A DNA stretch of 64,000 nt from an uncultured Pirellulaceae bacterium. GTDB taxonomy: Bacteria > Planctomycetota > Planctomycetia > Pirellulales > Pirellulaceae. The stretch is from positions 19,397 to 83,396 of the forward strand of contig CALKGE010000013.1 of NCBI GenBank assembly GCA_938084685.1. The letters run 5' to 3'. Position 1 is the first letter of the stretch; the number at the start of each line of letters is the position of its first letter. Position numbers and translations under genes: made by a program. Below the pieces are notes generated by a model. The model ran no database searches and was not told the DNA's origin. It saw only the letters and a program-made list of their open reading frames with translations. Of this stretch, positions 56,350 through 64,000 are shown piece by piece.

Positions 56350-57780
56350 ATGTTTAATCGCTTCAACATCATCAAACCTGACCGACGTGATTTCCTGCAA
56401 ACTGCCGGAGCGGCAACGCTGGGTGCCTTGGCAGCGGGTAGCCCTCGCGCTATTCAGGCAGCAGAGTCTGCGCCCGAAGCAACCGCGGATAGCGTCATCC
56501 TGCTCTGGATGGGTGGTGGCATGGCATCCACGGAAACCTTTGATCCGAAACGATTCATCCCCTACGAAAAGGGGATGGACCCGTCCCCAGTTCTGAGTAC
56601 CTTTCCAGCCATTGATACCGTTTGCGACCATATCAAAATCTCCAAGGGACTGGAAAAAATTGCGTCGGTCATGGACAGAGCTACTCTCATTCGTTCCTAC
56701 ACGGCGGGAGATCTGGGACATATTCTCCATTCCCGTCATCAATACCACTGGCACACAGGCTATGCCCCCCCGCTGACGGTCGCCGCCCCACATATTGGCT
56801 CGGTAATCGCCAAAACACTGGGCCCCAAAAACCCGGCGGTTCCGGCATTTATCGACATCGGCCAACGGTTCACACTGGGTGAACGTGAAGAACTTAAAGC
56901 CTTCCACACGGCCGGATTCCTGGGAAGTGAATACGGCCCGTTTCTAATTCCCTTCCCCAGTCAGGCCACGCAAGCAGTTCAACCGCCGGCGGGCATGACC
57001 CTGGAAAGGTTTAAGCGACGCTACAAAGCATTTCAAGAGATTGCCGACTCAAGTGCCATCGGAAAATTTGGCAGCGACTACCAGAAAGATAGTCTGCAAC
57101 GGAGCCTGGAAAATGCGTATCGCCTTCTCAGCTCCCCAGCAGCCAAAGCATTTGATCTGTCGCTCGAGCCCCAAGAGTCTCTGGAGAAATATGACACGGG
57201 ACGATTTGGCCGTGGATGCCTGCTGGCAAGACGACTGGTAGAAGCTGGCGCTCGTTTTATCGAAGTCACTACGGAATACGTACCGTTTCTGCATTGGGAT
57301 ACACACGACAATGGCCACACCCGGCTCGTTGATTTAAAGCAATCGATCGACGGTCCCATCGCCCAACTTGTTCTGGATCTGGAAGAACGAGGGTTACTCG
57401 ATAGAACATTGATCGTTCTGGCGAGTGAATTCAGCCGGGACATGATGATGGAAGGTCGACCGGAGCAAAAAGTGAAAGACCAGGTCAAAGTGCCAACCAA
57501 AATTGAAGAGATGAAATTCTATGGAATGCATCGGCACTTTACCGGAGCCGGCAGTGTACTCATGTTCGGCGGCGGCATGAAAGGTGGGCACCTGCATGGG
57601 GTGACCGCCGATGAGCGCCCTTGCACGACAATTAAAGACCGAGTGATCATCGAAGATCTGCATGCCACGATTTATCAAGCTCTGGGTATCAGCCCCAAAT
57701 TGGCTTACGAAATTGAAGACCGTCCGTTCTATGTAACCAGGGACGGGGAAGGCAAGCCGATTAACAGCTTGTTCGGCTAA
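56350..57780 (+). CDS. DUF1501 family protein, Tat-exported
   Basis: A 476-residue DUF1501 protein. The Tat signal is KPDRRDFLQTAGAATLG with arginines at 12-13. Family blocks MGGGMASTETFDPK and, near residue 360, LASEFSRDM are present; the second differs from the GEFGRTP of the other three DUF1501 proteins and lacks the GRDHW block, so the C-terminal metal site may be changed. It is the second gene of the unit starting at 53826 and is not followed by a third gene of that strand. The minus-strand terminator of the next gene lies just downstream. Confidence 0.85.
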   Translation: MFNRFNIIKPDRRDFLQTAGAATLGALAAGSPRAIQAAESAPEATADSVILLWMGGGMASTETFDPKRFIPYEKGMDPSPVLSTFPAIDTVCDHIKISKGLEKIASVMDRATLIRSYTAGDLGHILHSRHQYHWHTGYAPPLTVAAPHIGSVIAKTLGPKNPAVPAFIDIGQRFTLGEREELKAFHTAGFLGSEYGPFLIPFPSQATQAVQPPAGMTLERFKRRYKAFQEIADSSAIGKFGSDYQKDSLQRSLENAYRLLSSPAAKAFDLSLEPQESLEKYDTGRFGRGCLLARRLVEAGARFIEVTTEYVPFLHWDTHDNGHTRLVDLKQSIDGPIAQLVLDLEERGLLDRTLIVLASEFSRDMMMEGRPEQKVKDQVKVPTKIEEMKFYGMHRHFTGAGSVLMFGGGMKGGHLHGVTADERPCTTIKDRVIIEDLHATIYQALGISPKLAYEIEDRPFYVTRDGEGKPINSLFG

Positions 57781-57834
57781 AGGGAGCAGATCCTGATAGG
57801 AGACGCCAGTGTGAAGTTGCACTCTCTGCCATTT

Positions 57835-57878
57835 AAAAAATGAAGGAGCCTAGCAGCACAAGCTACTAAGCTCCTTCA
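57835..57878 (-). terminator. Intrinsic terminator of the lipoprotein gene
   Basis: A perfect 9-bp stem (TGAAGGAGC at 57841-57849 with 57870-57878) lies next to an A-run at 57835-57840, which reads as a T-run on the minus strand. It is placed about 100 bases after the stop of the gene at 57976. Confidence 0.85.
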
Positions 57879-57975
57879 AGGGTCACACAACGGGGCAATA
57901 CGTAGCGTGTAAAATGTTCAGGTCAAACCACGTTGGCTTAGGAGCCTTCCGGACACATTCTGACCCACTCAATTG

Positions 57976-58551
57976 TTAATAGGGAGAGTCATTCCCGCCA
58001 TCAACGTTACCAACCATATGCAGGTGGTTGTGATCTATATAGAGGACCTCGACGGCTTCTTCGTCAACCAGAGTATGTGGGACAGGCCAACCTACATAGA
58101 CTATTTCACTGTAGTGAACCGTACACTTGTAGTGGGCGTGATGCAGCTGTGCAGGACCAATCATCGGGTAGAATCGTGGCGGGTCGATGTAATCTGCGAT
58201 TTTTTCCTTCACGATACGCACGTTGTTCCGTTGAATATCGTAGAGGAATGGAATGCCAGTTTTGAGCGGATGAGCTTTCATGAATGCTCGCATCACTTCG
58301 TCATTACTGGGTGGATCCAGAGCTGCGTGTGGTCCGCCGGCTGCCACTGGACCGAGGATCGGCACTTTGCTGTATCGCTCACGCACCCAATGATCGTCCT
58401 CCGCCTTCGTCTGATGATAAGGACTTACCGGAATCGGTACCGACAAGATCCCCATACTGACTCCGTGTGTGGCCAGACAGCCAACACTGGTCATTGCTGC
58501 AATTGCCAGGAGGCAGGCAGTCGCTCGTTTGTAATATTTGCTGTTTAACAT
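57976..58551 (-). CDS. Lipoprotein of unknown function
   Basis: A 191-residue protein with a lipoprotein signal: basic start, hydrophobic residues 12-20 and the lipobox TSVGC (Cys25). The mature part is soluble, with His- and Tyr-rich segments (HHAHYK, DHNHLHM) that could bind a metal. No family recognised. The frame reaches 58584, but the ATG at 58551 has AAGGG upstream. It forms a single-gene unit with its own terminator, between BON-domain and DUF1501 genes. Confidence 0.74.
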   Translation of the reverse strand: MLNSKYYKRATACLLAIAAMTSVGCLATHGVSMGILSVPIPVSPYHQTKAEDDHWVRERYSKVPILGPVAAGGPHAALDPPSNDEVMRAFMKAHPLKTGIPFLYDIQRNNVRIVKEKIADYIDPPRFYPMIGPAQLHHAHYKCTVHYSEIVYVGWPVPHTLVDEEAVEVLYIDHNHLHMVGNVDGGNDSPY

Positions 58552-58716
58552 TTTTATTCCCTTGTGTATTGCCTCGACACACACCGACTAACACTCCTTC
58601 CATAGAGCCAGTGTGCACATAACCCTTGTGTTCTACTTGTATCTATCGTGTTAAACTTTGACGATCTTGCGGGCTTTTCCGTTTATAGCGAAAAAACAAG
58701 CCTTGTTTTATTGCAT

Positions 58717-58751
58717 AAAAAAACCTGTGGACCACTTGGGCCCACAGGTTT
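58717..58751 (-). terminator. Intrinsic terminator of the BON-domain gene
   Basis: A 10-bp perfect stem (AAACCTGTGG at 58721-58730 with 58742-58751) follows an A-run at 58717-58723, i.e. T-run on the minus strand. It lies 35 bases after the BON-gene stop. Confidence 0.88.
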
Positions 58752-58785
58752 CGCACTTGATAGTTGCCTGACAAGGCAAAACAGC

Positions 58786-59856
58786 TTAGTTACTTTCAAA
58801 ATCCAGGAACCACCAGCCGTCATCCCACTCGAGCGTTACTTTACGCCAACCCAATGGCACTTGGGGGTAAGGGTAGAAGGGACCGATATATGGCCACGCG
58901 GATGGAGAATACTGACGCGGATAGTTGATCTGGGCATAGTTTGGATACGCCGCGTAGGTCGGCCAGGCGTAATTTGGCATATTAGGCTGCTCATAGCGAG
59001 CCTGTGCCATCCCCTGAGAACTTTGCATCATCATCGCAGGAGATGGACCTTGAACTGCTGCAACCGGCCTGACCTGCTGAGGCTGCGCCATACCCGCTCG
59101 TTGAGGAGCCGAAGCGACCTGAATGACCGCCGGTGCCTGAACAGCAATATCATTAACAACCTGAACCACTCCGTCGATGTTCTGAGCAGAGGCGAGAATG
59201 GAAGCACGCTGCGCTTCATTGGCGGCATACCCCTTCATCCAAACGGTGCCACCGCTGACGCTGAGATTGACATTAAACGCTCTCAATTCACCAGCATCTT
59301 TCTTTACTGTTAAAGCCCTTCCGATCGCCTGAGCGATGGCGTTGTCATCAACAGCTGGCATATCCGGACGAGCCTGCATGACACGAGCAGTTGCTCGGCC
59401 TTGCGATCGAACAGAAGCCGACGGTACTGGCTTAGCAACAGGCGGCTTCGCCACGGCTGTTGGCTTTTCTTCACCTGCCAACCCCAGGAACCCCGTCACT
59501 TTGTCAAATTCCTGCTTGACGCCATTAGTGAAGGAATCGTAGGCACTCGGCGTTTCCTTTGTTTCCTGTGCAACCTGCGGTAAACGCAAGTCGTTGACGA
59601 CCTGGTTAACTCCTTCAAGTTTGGAAACGGTTCCGAGTACTAAATCACGTTGATTTTGACTGGCCACTTCTCCTTTCAGCCAGACAACACCGTTTTCTAC
59701 TTGCAGATCGATACTGAAATCCTCCAGTACTCCCTGCGTTTTTTGCTGTTGCAGTGCCTGAACAACCCGTTGTCCAACAGCCTGATCATCAGCCTGTACT
59801 GCCGGTACCATCAAAAGGGTACCTAAAACCGCCAATCCGAATACTAAGCGTCGCAT
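58786..59856 (-). CDS. Exported protein with two BON domains
   Basis: A 356-residue protein with a signal peptide (1-22, ending PAVQA). Two BON domains follow (about 29-94 and 180-244), each with the typical strand VWLKGEV/VWMKGYA and a GVNQVVND or GVVQVVND end. A Lys/Pro linker lies between them, and the C-terminal third is rich in Gln, Pro, Met and Tyr (YPNYAQINYPRQYSP), disordered. BON domains bind membranes or envelope polymers and occur in osmotically induced proteins such as OsmY. The start is fixed by GGGAGGAG 5 bases upstream of ATG 59856. It is a single-gene unit with its own terminator. Confidence 0.85.
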   Translation of the reverse strand: MRRLVFGLAVLGTLLMVPAVQADDQAVGQRVVQALQQQKTQGVLEDFSIDLQVENGVVWLKGEVASQNQRDLVLGTVSKLEGVNQVVNDLRLPQVAQETKETPSAYDSFTNGVKQEFDKVTGFLGLAGEEKPTAVAKPPVAKPVPSASVRSQGRATARVMQARPDMPAVDDNAIAQAIGRALTVKKDAGELRAFNVNLSVSGGTVWMKGYAANEAQRASILASAQNIDGVVQVVNDIAVQAPAVIQVASAPQRAGMAQPQQVRPVAAVQGPSPAMMMQSSQGMAQARYEQPNMPNYAWPTYAAYPNYAQINYPRQYSPSAWPYIGPFYPYPQVPLGWRKVTLEWDDGWWFLDFESN

Positions 59857-60056
59857 TGGTCTCCTCCCTGGCAAACTATATCATGCGAATTTGTAACGTC
59901 ACCGAAACCCAATGTTCACGGATAACATACTTGCACCAACATCGCGAGATGCGGCTATGTATTGATTTCGGTCAGGCAGATGGCAAAATGTTAGTTTTTT
60001 TCGATTTTAAGGGTCTTTGCACGTACATCGATTATCAGGAAAACAACGACGAACGC

Positions 60057-60101
60057 AAAAAGCCACGTGAAATGCTGGATAGATAGCATTTCACGTGGCT
60101 T
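60057..60101 (-). terminator. Strong intrinsic terminator of the TlpA-like gene
   Basis: A perfect 17-bp stem (60060-60076 pairing with 60085-60101, loop GGATAGAT) lies next to an A-run at 60056-60061, a T-run on the minus strand. It is 34 bases after the stop at 60135 and is the longest hairpin I saw in the window. Confidence 0.92.
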
Positions 60102-60134
60102 CTGGTTTTTGCCAGCTGGGAAAGAAAGTTCGAA

Positions 60135-62042
60135 TTATTTAACCAGTTCAGCCAGAATGCCGCTCAATTCAGCCGAGTGTACGCCTGTCTTCACGACCTT
60201 TCCCGTCGCATCGACGACAATCATCATCGGAACGCTAACCACTCCGAGCTGATTAGCCAGCTGACTCTCCATCCCCCCCTTGGAATACAGGTGAGGCCAG
60301 GAGTATTTGTTTTTCTGAGTAACTGCCACCGCCGGTGCCGACTCGGCATCGACATTCACTCCTACCAATGCAACACGATTACCATATTTCAGCTTCAGAC
60401 TTTGCAGCATCGACATATCGCGGACACTCGGTTCACTCCAGCTGGCCCAATAATGAATTACAACAATCCGGCCTTCTAGCGACCGCGTATCAAATGTTTC
60501 ACCTTCGAGGGTCTTGGCGACCAGCGCCAGAGGCCTCCCTTTGAGCTCCAGCCGGCGCTTCGCACCCTCTGCCTTGGCAGCATTTGACGATTTGGGGTAC
60601 TTGGTTACGATTTGACTGTAGTAGTCTACGGCACGTGAGCCGTTTCCAGCAAATTCTTCGGCGATCCCCAGCTGAAATAATGCTTCCGGAGCGTCTGTAC
60701 TGGATGGAAACTGAGTTACAAACTCGGAGAGGTCTGAAAGCCATTTTTCCTGTACTTTATCGAAATCTGCATTCGGCGCGGACAGGGCGGTGGAGTACCC
60801 CGCTGTAAGCAGTCGAAACCCGACATAAGCTCTGTCATCCTGAGAATATTTCGCGGCGGCAGCCACTAATTCTTCCAAACGCTGCACGCCACCAGGATAT
60901 TCACCCGATTGAACAGCTGCACTCACCGTATCAGAAAACTGTCGCACCCACTGACTACGGTCGCTACTTGAAGTAGCCGCTTCAACCAACTGCATTAACA
61001 CATCGGCCCGTTGACCGTTCAATTCGACAATTCGCGATGGAGTTGTTGCTTCGGCCAGCCCCTGATCCACCTGCTCGAGCTGCCCCAGCAGTTTCTGCAT
61101 CTCCTGACTCACACCCTGAACGGACTCAGTCCCACCTGCACCTGCATTCACAACCGGGCTATTGAAGAAATACCCGGAAGCCGCCACAGATTCTTCAGCA
61201 GACTGAAGTCCGGGAGGTAATTGCACGAGTCTCCAGGCTTTGCCTGATTCGAGCATGGCACCAACGACCAATTGACGGTGGTGTTCACCATCTTCCACAA
61301 TGGCGATGACGTTGTCATAGACGAAGATATCCTGAGTTCTACCGGCACTTCCTTGCGGCAATACACCGTACATACCACTAAAGTGCACCCACTGGGCCCC
61401 CGAGGGCAACAATGTTTTTTGAGCAGCGGCTCTGGCGAATGCCTGAATAGCATCATCACGCAGTTTTTTCAGGGCTGCTGTTTTTTCCATGGAGAACCCA
61501 GCCTGCGACAATTCCTGGTCTGTAGCAAACAGGTGTGCGAAACGATCGGCATCCCGAGTTCGGGCCGCCGCAACGAATTCCTGAGTGACTTCCTGAGCGG
61601 AAATTATTTTCCAGGTATCAACCTTGCGGTCATCATTCACATCAACGCCCCAGCGAATTCCAGCTGGGCCAAGCCAACGAAAGTTTTCTGCGCGCCCATT
61701 AAAGTCCCTATCAATGTCCCGGTAAACTTCGACACCCGACTTAAAGTACGACCAACGATCTACACTTTGGTCACCATTGGTGTCCATGAACTGACGAAGA
61801 ATCTGCCCATTGGCACCGGTAATCTGGTACCCGACAGCGGTCCCGAGTTTGATAGATTCGATCTTTGCCTCGGCTGCCTGCGTTTGAGTGGGCTGATCGT
61901 AATCCACTCCGGATTGAATCGGTTTGAAACGAGCCAACGTTTCCTGAGCTGTCGGCGCCGCAGAAAGCCTGTTGGCCTGGAGCATGGTCGTGACCAGCGT
62001 CAGTAGCATCCAGGAGCAGAGATTGGCAGAACGGTTTATCAC
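60135..62042 (-). CDS. Exported TlpA-like protein lacking redox cysteines
   Basis: A 635-residue protein with a signal peptide (about 1-28). Three successive aspartate-rich loops (DTNGDQSVD, DIDRDFNG, DVNDDRKVD; about 87-145) suggest calcium binding. A central helical region includes TPR-like parts (LFQLGIAEEFAGNGSRAVDYY, about 455-500). The C-terminal 130 residues form an AhpC/TSA/TlpA thioredoxin fold. At the active site, where TlpA proteins read W-C-x-x-C, this one has Trp535-Ser536-Glu-Pro-Ser539: both cysteines are serine, confirmed on the DNA (AGT codons at 60435-60437 and 60426-60428). The cis-proline loop (SVPMMIVVD) is kept. It cannot act as a disulfide reductase; a binding or chaperone role is likely. 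Confidence 0.83.
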   Translation of the reverse strand: MINRSANLCSWMLLTLVTTMLQANRLSAAPTAQETLARFKPIQSGVDYDQPTQTQAAEAKIESIKLGTAVGYQITGANGQILRQFMDTNGDQSVDRWSYFKSGVEVYRDIDRDFNGRAENFRWLGPAGIRWGVDVNDDRKVDTWKIISAQEVTQEFVAAARTRDADRFAHLFATDQELSQAGFSMEKTAALKKLRDDAIQAFARAAAQKTLLPSGAQWVHFSGMYGVLPQGSAGRTQDIFVYDNVIAIVEDGEHHRQLVVGAMLESGKAWRLVQLPPGLQSAEESVAASGYFFNSPVVNAGAGGTESVQGVSQEMQKLLGQLEQVDQGLAEATTPSRIVELNGQRADVLMQLVEAATSSSDRSQWVRQFSDTVSAAVQSGEYPGGVQRLEELVAAAAKYSQDDRAYVGFRLLTAGYSTALSAPNADFDKVQEKWLSDLSEFVTQFPSSTDAPEALFQLGIAEEFAGNGSRAVDYYSQIVTKYPKSSNAAKAEGAKRRLELKGRPLALVAKTLEGETFDTRSLEGRIVVIHYWASWSEPSVRDMSMLQSLKLKYGNRVALVGVNVDAESAPAVAVTQKNKYSWPHLYSKGGMESQLANQLGVVSVPMMIVVDATGKVVKTGVHSAELSGILAELVK

Positions 62043-62614
62043 GAGATTATTCCTATTAATACGGTTTGTCTTAATACGGTTTGTCCTGTTGGCTGGCTTA
62101 ATCGACGCAGCGTTTGGTATTCGGTAGGGGCTGGTGGACGGTTTTGGATAGGAAACGGTGTGAGGGAAGTGTACTTAAAGGTGATAGGTAACGCATCAGC
62201 AATTTCGACGGTAGTTGCTGCTAGTCCGGTCATCCGAATTGGAAGCGAATGGTACTTGTTTTTCCACGAAATCCACTCTGGTGTGAGGATGGGCCGAGGC
62301 AGAGCAGAACTCGTTGTTTTCAGTGTTGTTTAATACCGGTTCGATTTTCTTAAGTTTTTCACGGGGCCCCCTTTAAGACGTCGGCATGCGGACGTAGAAT
62401 ACCTTTTTCCTTCGAGGTTTTTCCGATTATTCGGGGAAATCTACCTTCGCTGGGTGCTATCTCGTTAAATGAACCTGACTAGGTCGCGATTTTTGTCTTT
62501 CTGTGCAAAGTTCGTCCATCTCGGTTCCGATAGATAGTACTCACGACAGTGCCGGATTTGGCAAAAAGCCTTGAGATGGGCTCGACTTTGCCTCCTGTTC
62601 TGGTCGGAAATCGA
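62043..62614. other. Leader region upstream of the tRNA-Ile gene
   Basis: These 572 bases contain no supported gene. The region should carry the promoters of the TlpA-like gene (minus) and of the tRNA/23S unit (plus). I see T-rich tracts but no clear -35/-10 pair. A nested hairpin (GGCAAA at 62560-62565 with TTTGCC at 62587-62592) lies just before tRNA-Ile and could be a processing stem. No 16S rRNA sequence is present. Confidence 0.5.
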
Positions 62615-62688
62615 GGGCGTATAGCTCAGTTGGTTAGAGCGCATCGCTGATAACGATGAGGTCCCAAGTTCGAATCTTGGTACGCCCA
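62615..62688 (+). tRNA. tRNA-Ile (GAT)
   Basis: A complete cloverleaf: acceptor GGGCGTA pairs with TACGCCC, D-arm AGCTCAGTTGGTTAGAGC, anticodon loop CTGATAA with anticodon GAT, and T-arm GTTCGAATC. The discriminator base is A; CCA is not encoded. It is followed by tRNA-Ala, as in typical 16S-23S spacers. Confidence 0.96.
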
Positions 62689-62764
62689 CTTACTGGGGCA
62701 ACAGTTTGTTGGGTGATTCTTTGGTGAATTACCTGGGAAACGCCACGCTGGTGCCATTTGGCGC

Positions 62765-62792
62765 TTGACTAGCATGGAGACATGTATAGAAT
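62765..62792 (+). promoter_or_regulatory. Candidate promoter between tRNA-Ile and tRNA-Ala
   Basis: TTGACT (62765-62770) and TAGAAT (62787-62792), 16 bases apart, form a near-consensus sigma-70 promoter. Transcription would start near 62799, about 60 bases before tRNA-Ala, and would allow tRNA-Ala and 23S rRNA to be made without tRNA-Ile. Confidence 0.5.
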
Positions 62793-62858
62793 ACGGGGCC
62801 TCAGTTACTTTCCAGTTAGGTCGGTGTTAATCAGCATCGGGATCTACTGGAATCCAAA

Positions 62859-62931
62859 GGGGGTATAGCTCAGTTGGGAGAGCATCGGCTTTGCAAGCCG
62901 AGGGTCGTCGGTTCGAGTCCGTCTACCTCCA
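62859..62931 (+). tRNA. tRNA-Ala (TGC)
   Basis: A complete cloverleaf: acceptor GGGGGTA with TACCTCC (one G-U pair), D-arm AGCTCAGTTGGGAGAGC, anticodon TGC in the loop CTTTGCAAG, and T-arm GGTTCGAGTCC. Discriminator A; CCA not encoded. It lies 170 bases after tRNA-Ile and 600 bases before 23S rRNA. Confidence 0.96.
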
Positions 62932-63530
62932 CTTTTACCATCCAGTCCATTGGATTGGTGGGTAAAGCAAGTGTCAATTGGAAGGCCCTTGAAAGACGTT
63001 TTATACTGTATTTACAGTGTCAGAATAAAAAACTTTTTTTTTCCTGGCAATAACGCATTGAGAGCGTTGACAGTCTTTCTGACCGACCCTAAACTTGTAA
63101 ATCTGTCGCGTGGTAATATTCTTCCCTGTAGGGCATGAAAAGAACTCGCGACAGGGACTCGGGAAGCCATTTTGTGCTTACGAGTCATTGATATTTGACA
63201 ATTTGGTTTAGCAAAGGTAGATGGCATCTTTGCGAGCGTTTTGAGTCAACAAGACAATAAACTGTCTTTGTTGTCAGAACAAAGTAAAGGCGAATGGCGA
63301 TCAAGTTTCATCCAGAGTGATCATGCAGATTCCTGGTTGACTACAAGACTTGATGAACCATTTATCGCAACAAGATTCTTAATTGATGATCTTGTTGTTT
63401 CCAAATATTTATACGAGTTGTATCTATATTTTTGGATCGTTGCGTTTAATAAGTTGAACTTTTATATCGAGTTGATGCTTTTGGGCTTGGGTTTTCCTGA
63501 GCGTTGAGAGTAGGAGCTTTGAATATATGT
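62932..63530. other. Spacer between tRNA-Ala and 23S rRNA
   Basis: These 599 bases are AT-rich and non-coding as far as I can tell. They hold a promoter candidate near 62978-63007, a run of nine T at 63034-63042, and the segment TTTGACAATTTGGTTTAG near 63195, which may belong to an antitermination (boxA-like) leader. An open frame at 63241-63507 has no family resemblance. Confidence 0.5.
62978..63018 (+). promoter_or_regulatory. Possible 23S promoter with overlapping palindrome
   Basis: TTGGAA (62978-62983) and TATACT (63002-63007) are 18 bases apart. A palindrome ACTGTA-TT-TACAGT (63005-63018) overlaps the -10 end, in the position of an operator. Either may be chance in this AT-rich spacer. 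Confidence 0.35.
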
Positions 63531-64000
63531 GGTCAAGTTATTAAGGGTATATGGGGGATGCCTTGGCATTAGAAGCTGTCGGCGTGGAAGTCTGCGATAA
63601 GCCTGGGGGAGGTGACAAACAACCTAAGATCCCGGGATACCGATGTAAACCTGGTGAACTGAAACATCTAAGTAACCAGAGGAAGAGAAAGAAAAATCCA
63701 TTCCTTTAGTAGCGGCGAGCGAAACAGGAATAGCCCAAACCGAGAGGGTTTCCCTCTCGGGGTTGTAGGACCCGCGATATGTAGTTGATAGCGTAGCAGA
63801 ATAAACTGGAAAGTTTAACCGTAGAGGGTGACAGTCCCGTACGCGAAACGCAATTCAACGCTAGCGGTGTTCCTGAGTAGGTCGGGTCACGTGAAACCCT
63901 GACTGAATCTACGGGGACCATCCCGTAAGGCTAAATACTCTCTAATGACCGATAGTGTACTCAGTAGGGTGACTGAAAGGTGAAAAGAACCCCTGTTAGG
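63531..64000 (+). rRNA. 23S ribosomal RNA, 5' part
   Basis: The sequence from GGTCAAGTTATTAAGGG onward matches the start of bacterial 23S rRNA: TATGGGGGATGCCTTGGCA, GTCTGCGATAAGCC, then AGTAGCGGCGAGCGAA near 63708 and the GGTGAAAAGAACCCC block near 63980. About 470 bases are visible; the gene runs beyond the window. No 16S rRNA gene occurs in the 63 kb upstream; the tRNA pair normally found between 16S and 23S is present. The first base is estimated by comparison with the known 23S 5' end. Confidence 0.95.

Noticed and set aside
62465..62689. Open frame on the minus strand across tRNA-Ile
   Set aside because: It is the antisense of the tRNA gene; the translation beginning MGVPRFELGTSS is a well-known artefact of tRNA-overlapping frames.
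63241..63507. 88-codon open frame in the spacer before 23S rRNA
   Set aside because: No ribosome site, no family resemblance, and it lies in an rRNA precursor; AT-rich DNA explains the open frame.
1..64000. CRISPR arrays, insertion sequences, prophage or integrase genes
   Set aside because: No regularly spaced repeats, transposase or integrase motifs were found anywhere in the window.

Overview
The window is a gene-dense stretch of a planctomycete chromosome. The evidence is the combination of four Tat-exported DUF1501 proteins, three exported DUF1549/DUF1553 'planctomycete cytochrome c' proteins, two large propeller-type c-type cytochromes, three sulfatases, an S8 protease with an LEPR-like N-terminal motif and many exported or lipid-anchored proteins of unknown role. 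The base composition is moderate and close to balanced. I cannot name the genus. I saw no phage genes, transposases, CRISPR arrays or plasmid functions.

Layout. 1-7455: end of an unknown gene, an exported thioredoxin, a DUF1501 protein, a sialate O-acetylesterase, an enolase-superfamily dehydratase, an exported metallo-beta-lactamase (MBL) fold hydrolase and a glycerophosphodiesterase. 7541-10627: a large propeller/HEAT/cytochrome protein. 10621-16056 (minus): a compact operon of ABC ATPase, FtsX-like permease, double MBL protein and a 532-residue exported protein. 16187-22165: DUF1549/1553 - DUF1501 - sulfatase operon. 22246-25052 (minus): sulfatase and PQQ-type propeller. 25273-28152: propeller, Ig-like lipoprotein and a small exported repeat protein. 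28165-30117 (minus): hydroxyacid dehydrogenase and Gfo/Idh oxidoreductase. 30363-40206: a tail-anchored Pro-rich protein, a tri-heme sugar-dehydrogenase-like protein, a 1374-residue subtilisin-like protease and a sulfatase. 40248-44451 (minus): DUF1549/1553 - DUF1501 - WD40 operon. 44517-48891: zinc-ribbon membrane protein, aldolase-like protein, PfkB kinase and a second enolase-superfamily enzyme. 49262-49942: two TatA/B-type genes. 49968-53474 (minus): ExbB - ExbD - membrane-anchored alpha/alpha toroid protein - small membrane protein. 53826-57780: DUF1549/1553 - DUF1501 pair. 57976-62042 (minus): lipoprotein, BON-domain protein and a TlpA-like protein, each followed by a clear intrinsic terminator. 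62615-64000: tRNA-Ile, tRNA-Ala and the 5' part of 23S rRNA, with no 16S gene upstream.

How the genes fit together. The sulfatases, esterase, enolase-superfamily enzymes, PfkB kinase, oxidoreductases and multi-domain cytochromes suggest degradation of sulfated or acetylated polysaccharides and further metabolism of the resulting sugar acids. The DUF1501 proteins carry twin-arginine signals and the Tat genes lie in the same window. Points that deserve a second look: a TlpA-like thioredoxin fold in which both active-site cysteines are serines; the ABC/double-MBL operon, where the first MBL domain has lost its metal ligands and the permease may be frameshifted; an ExbB/ExbD operon whose third member is a toroid protein in the place of TonB; a sulfatase with a Cys-Ala-Ser-Ser-Arg maturation motif; and the split rRNA operon with its own internal promoter candidates.
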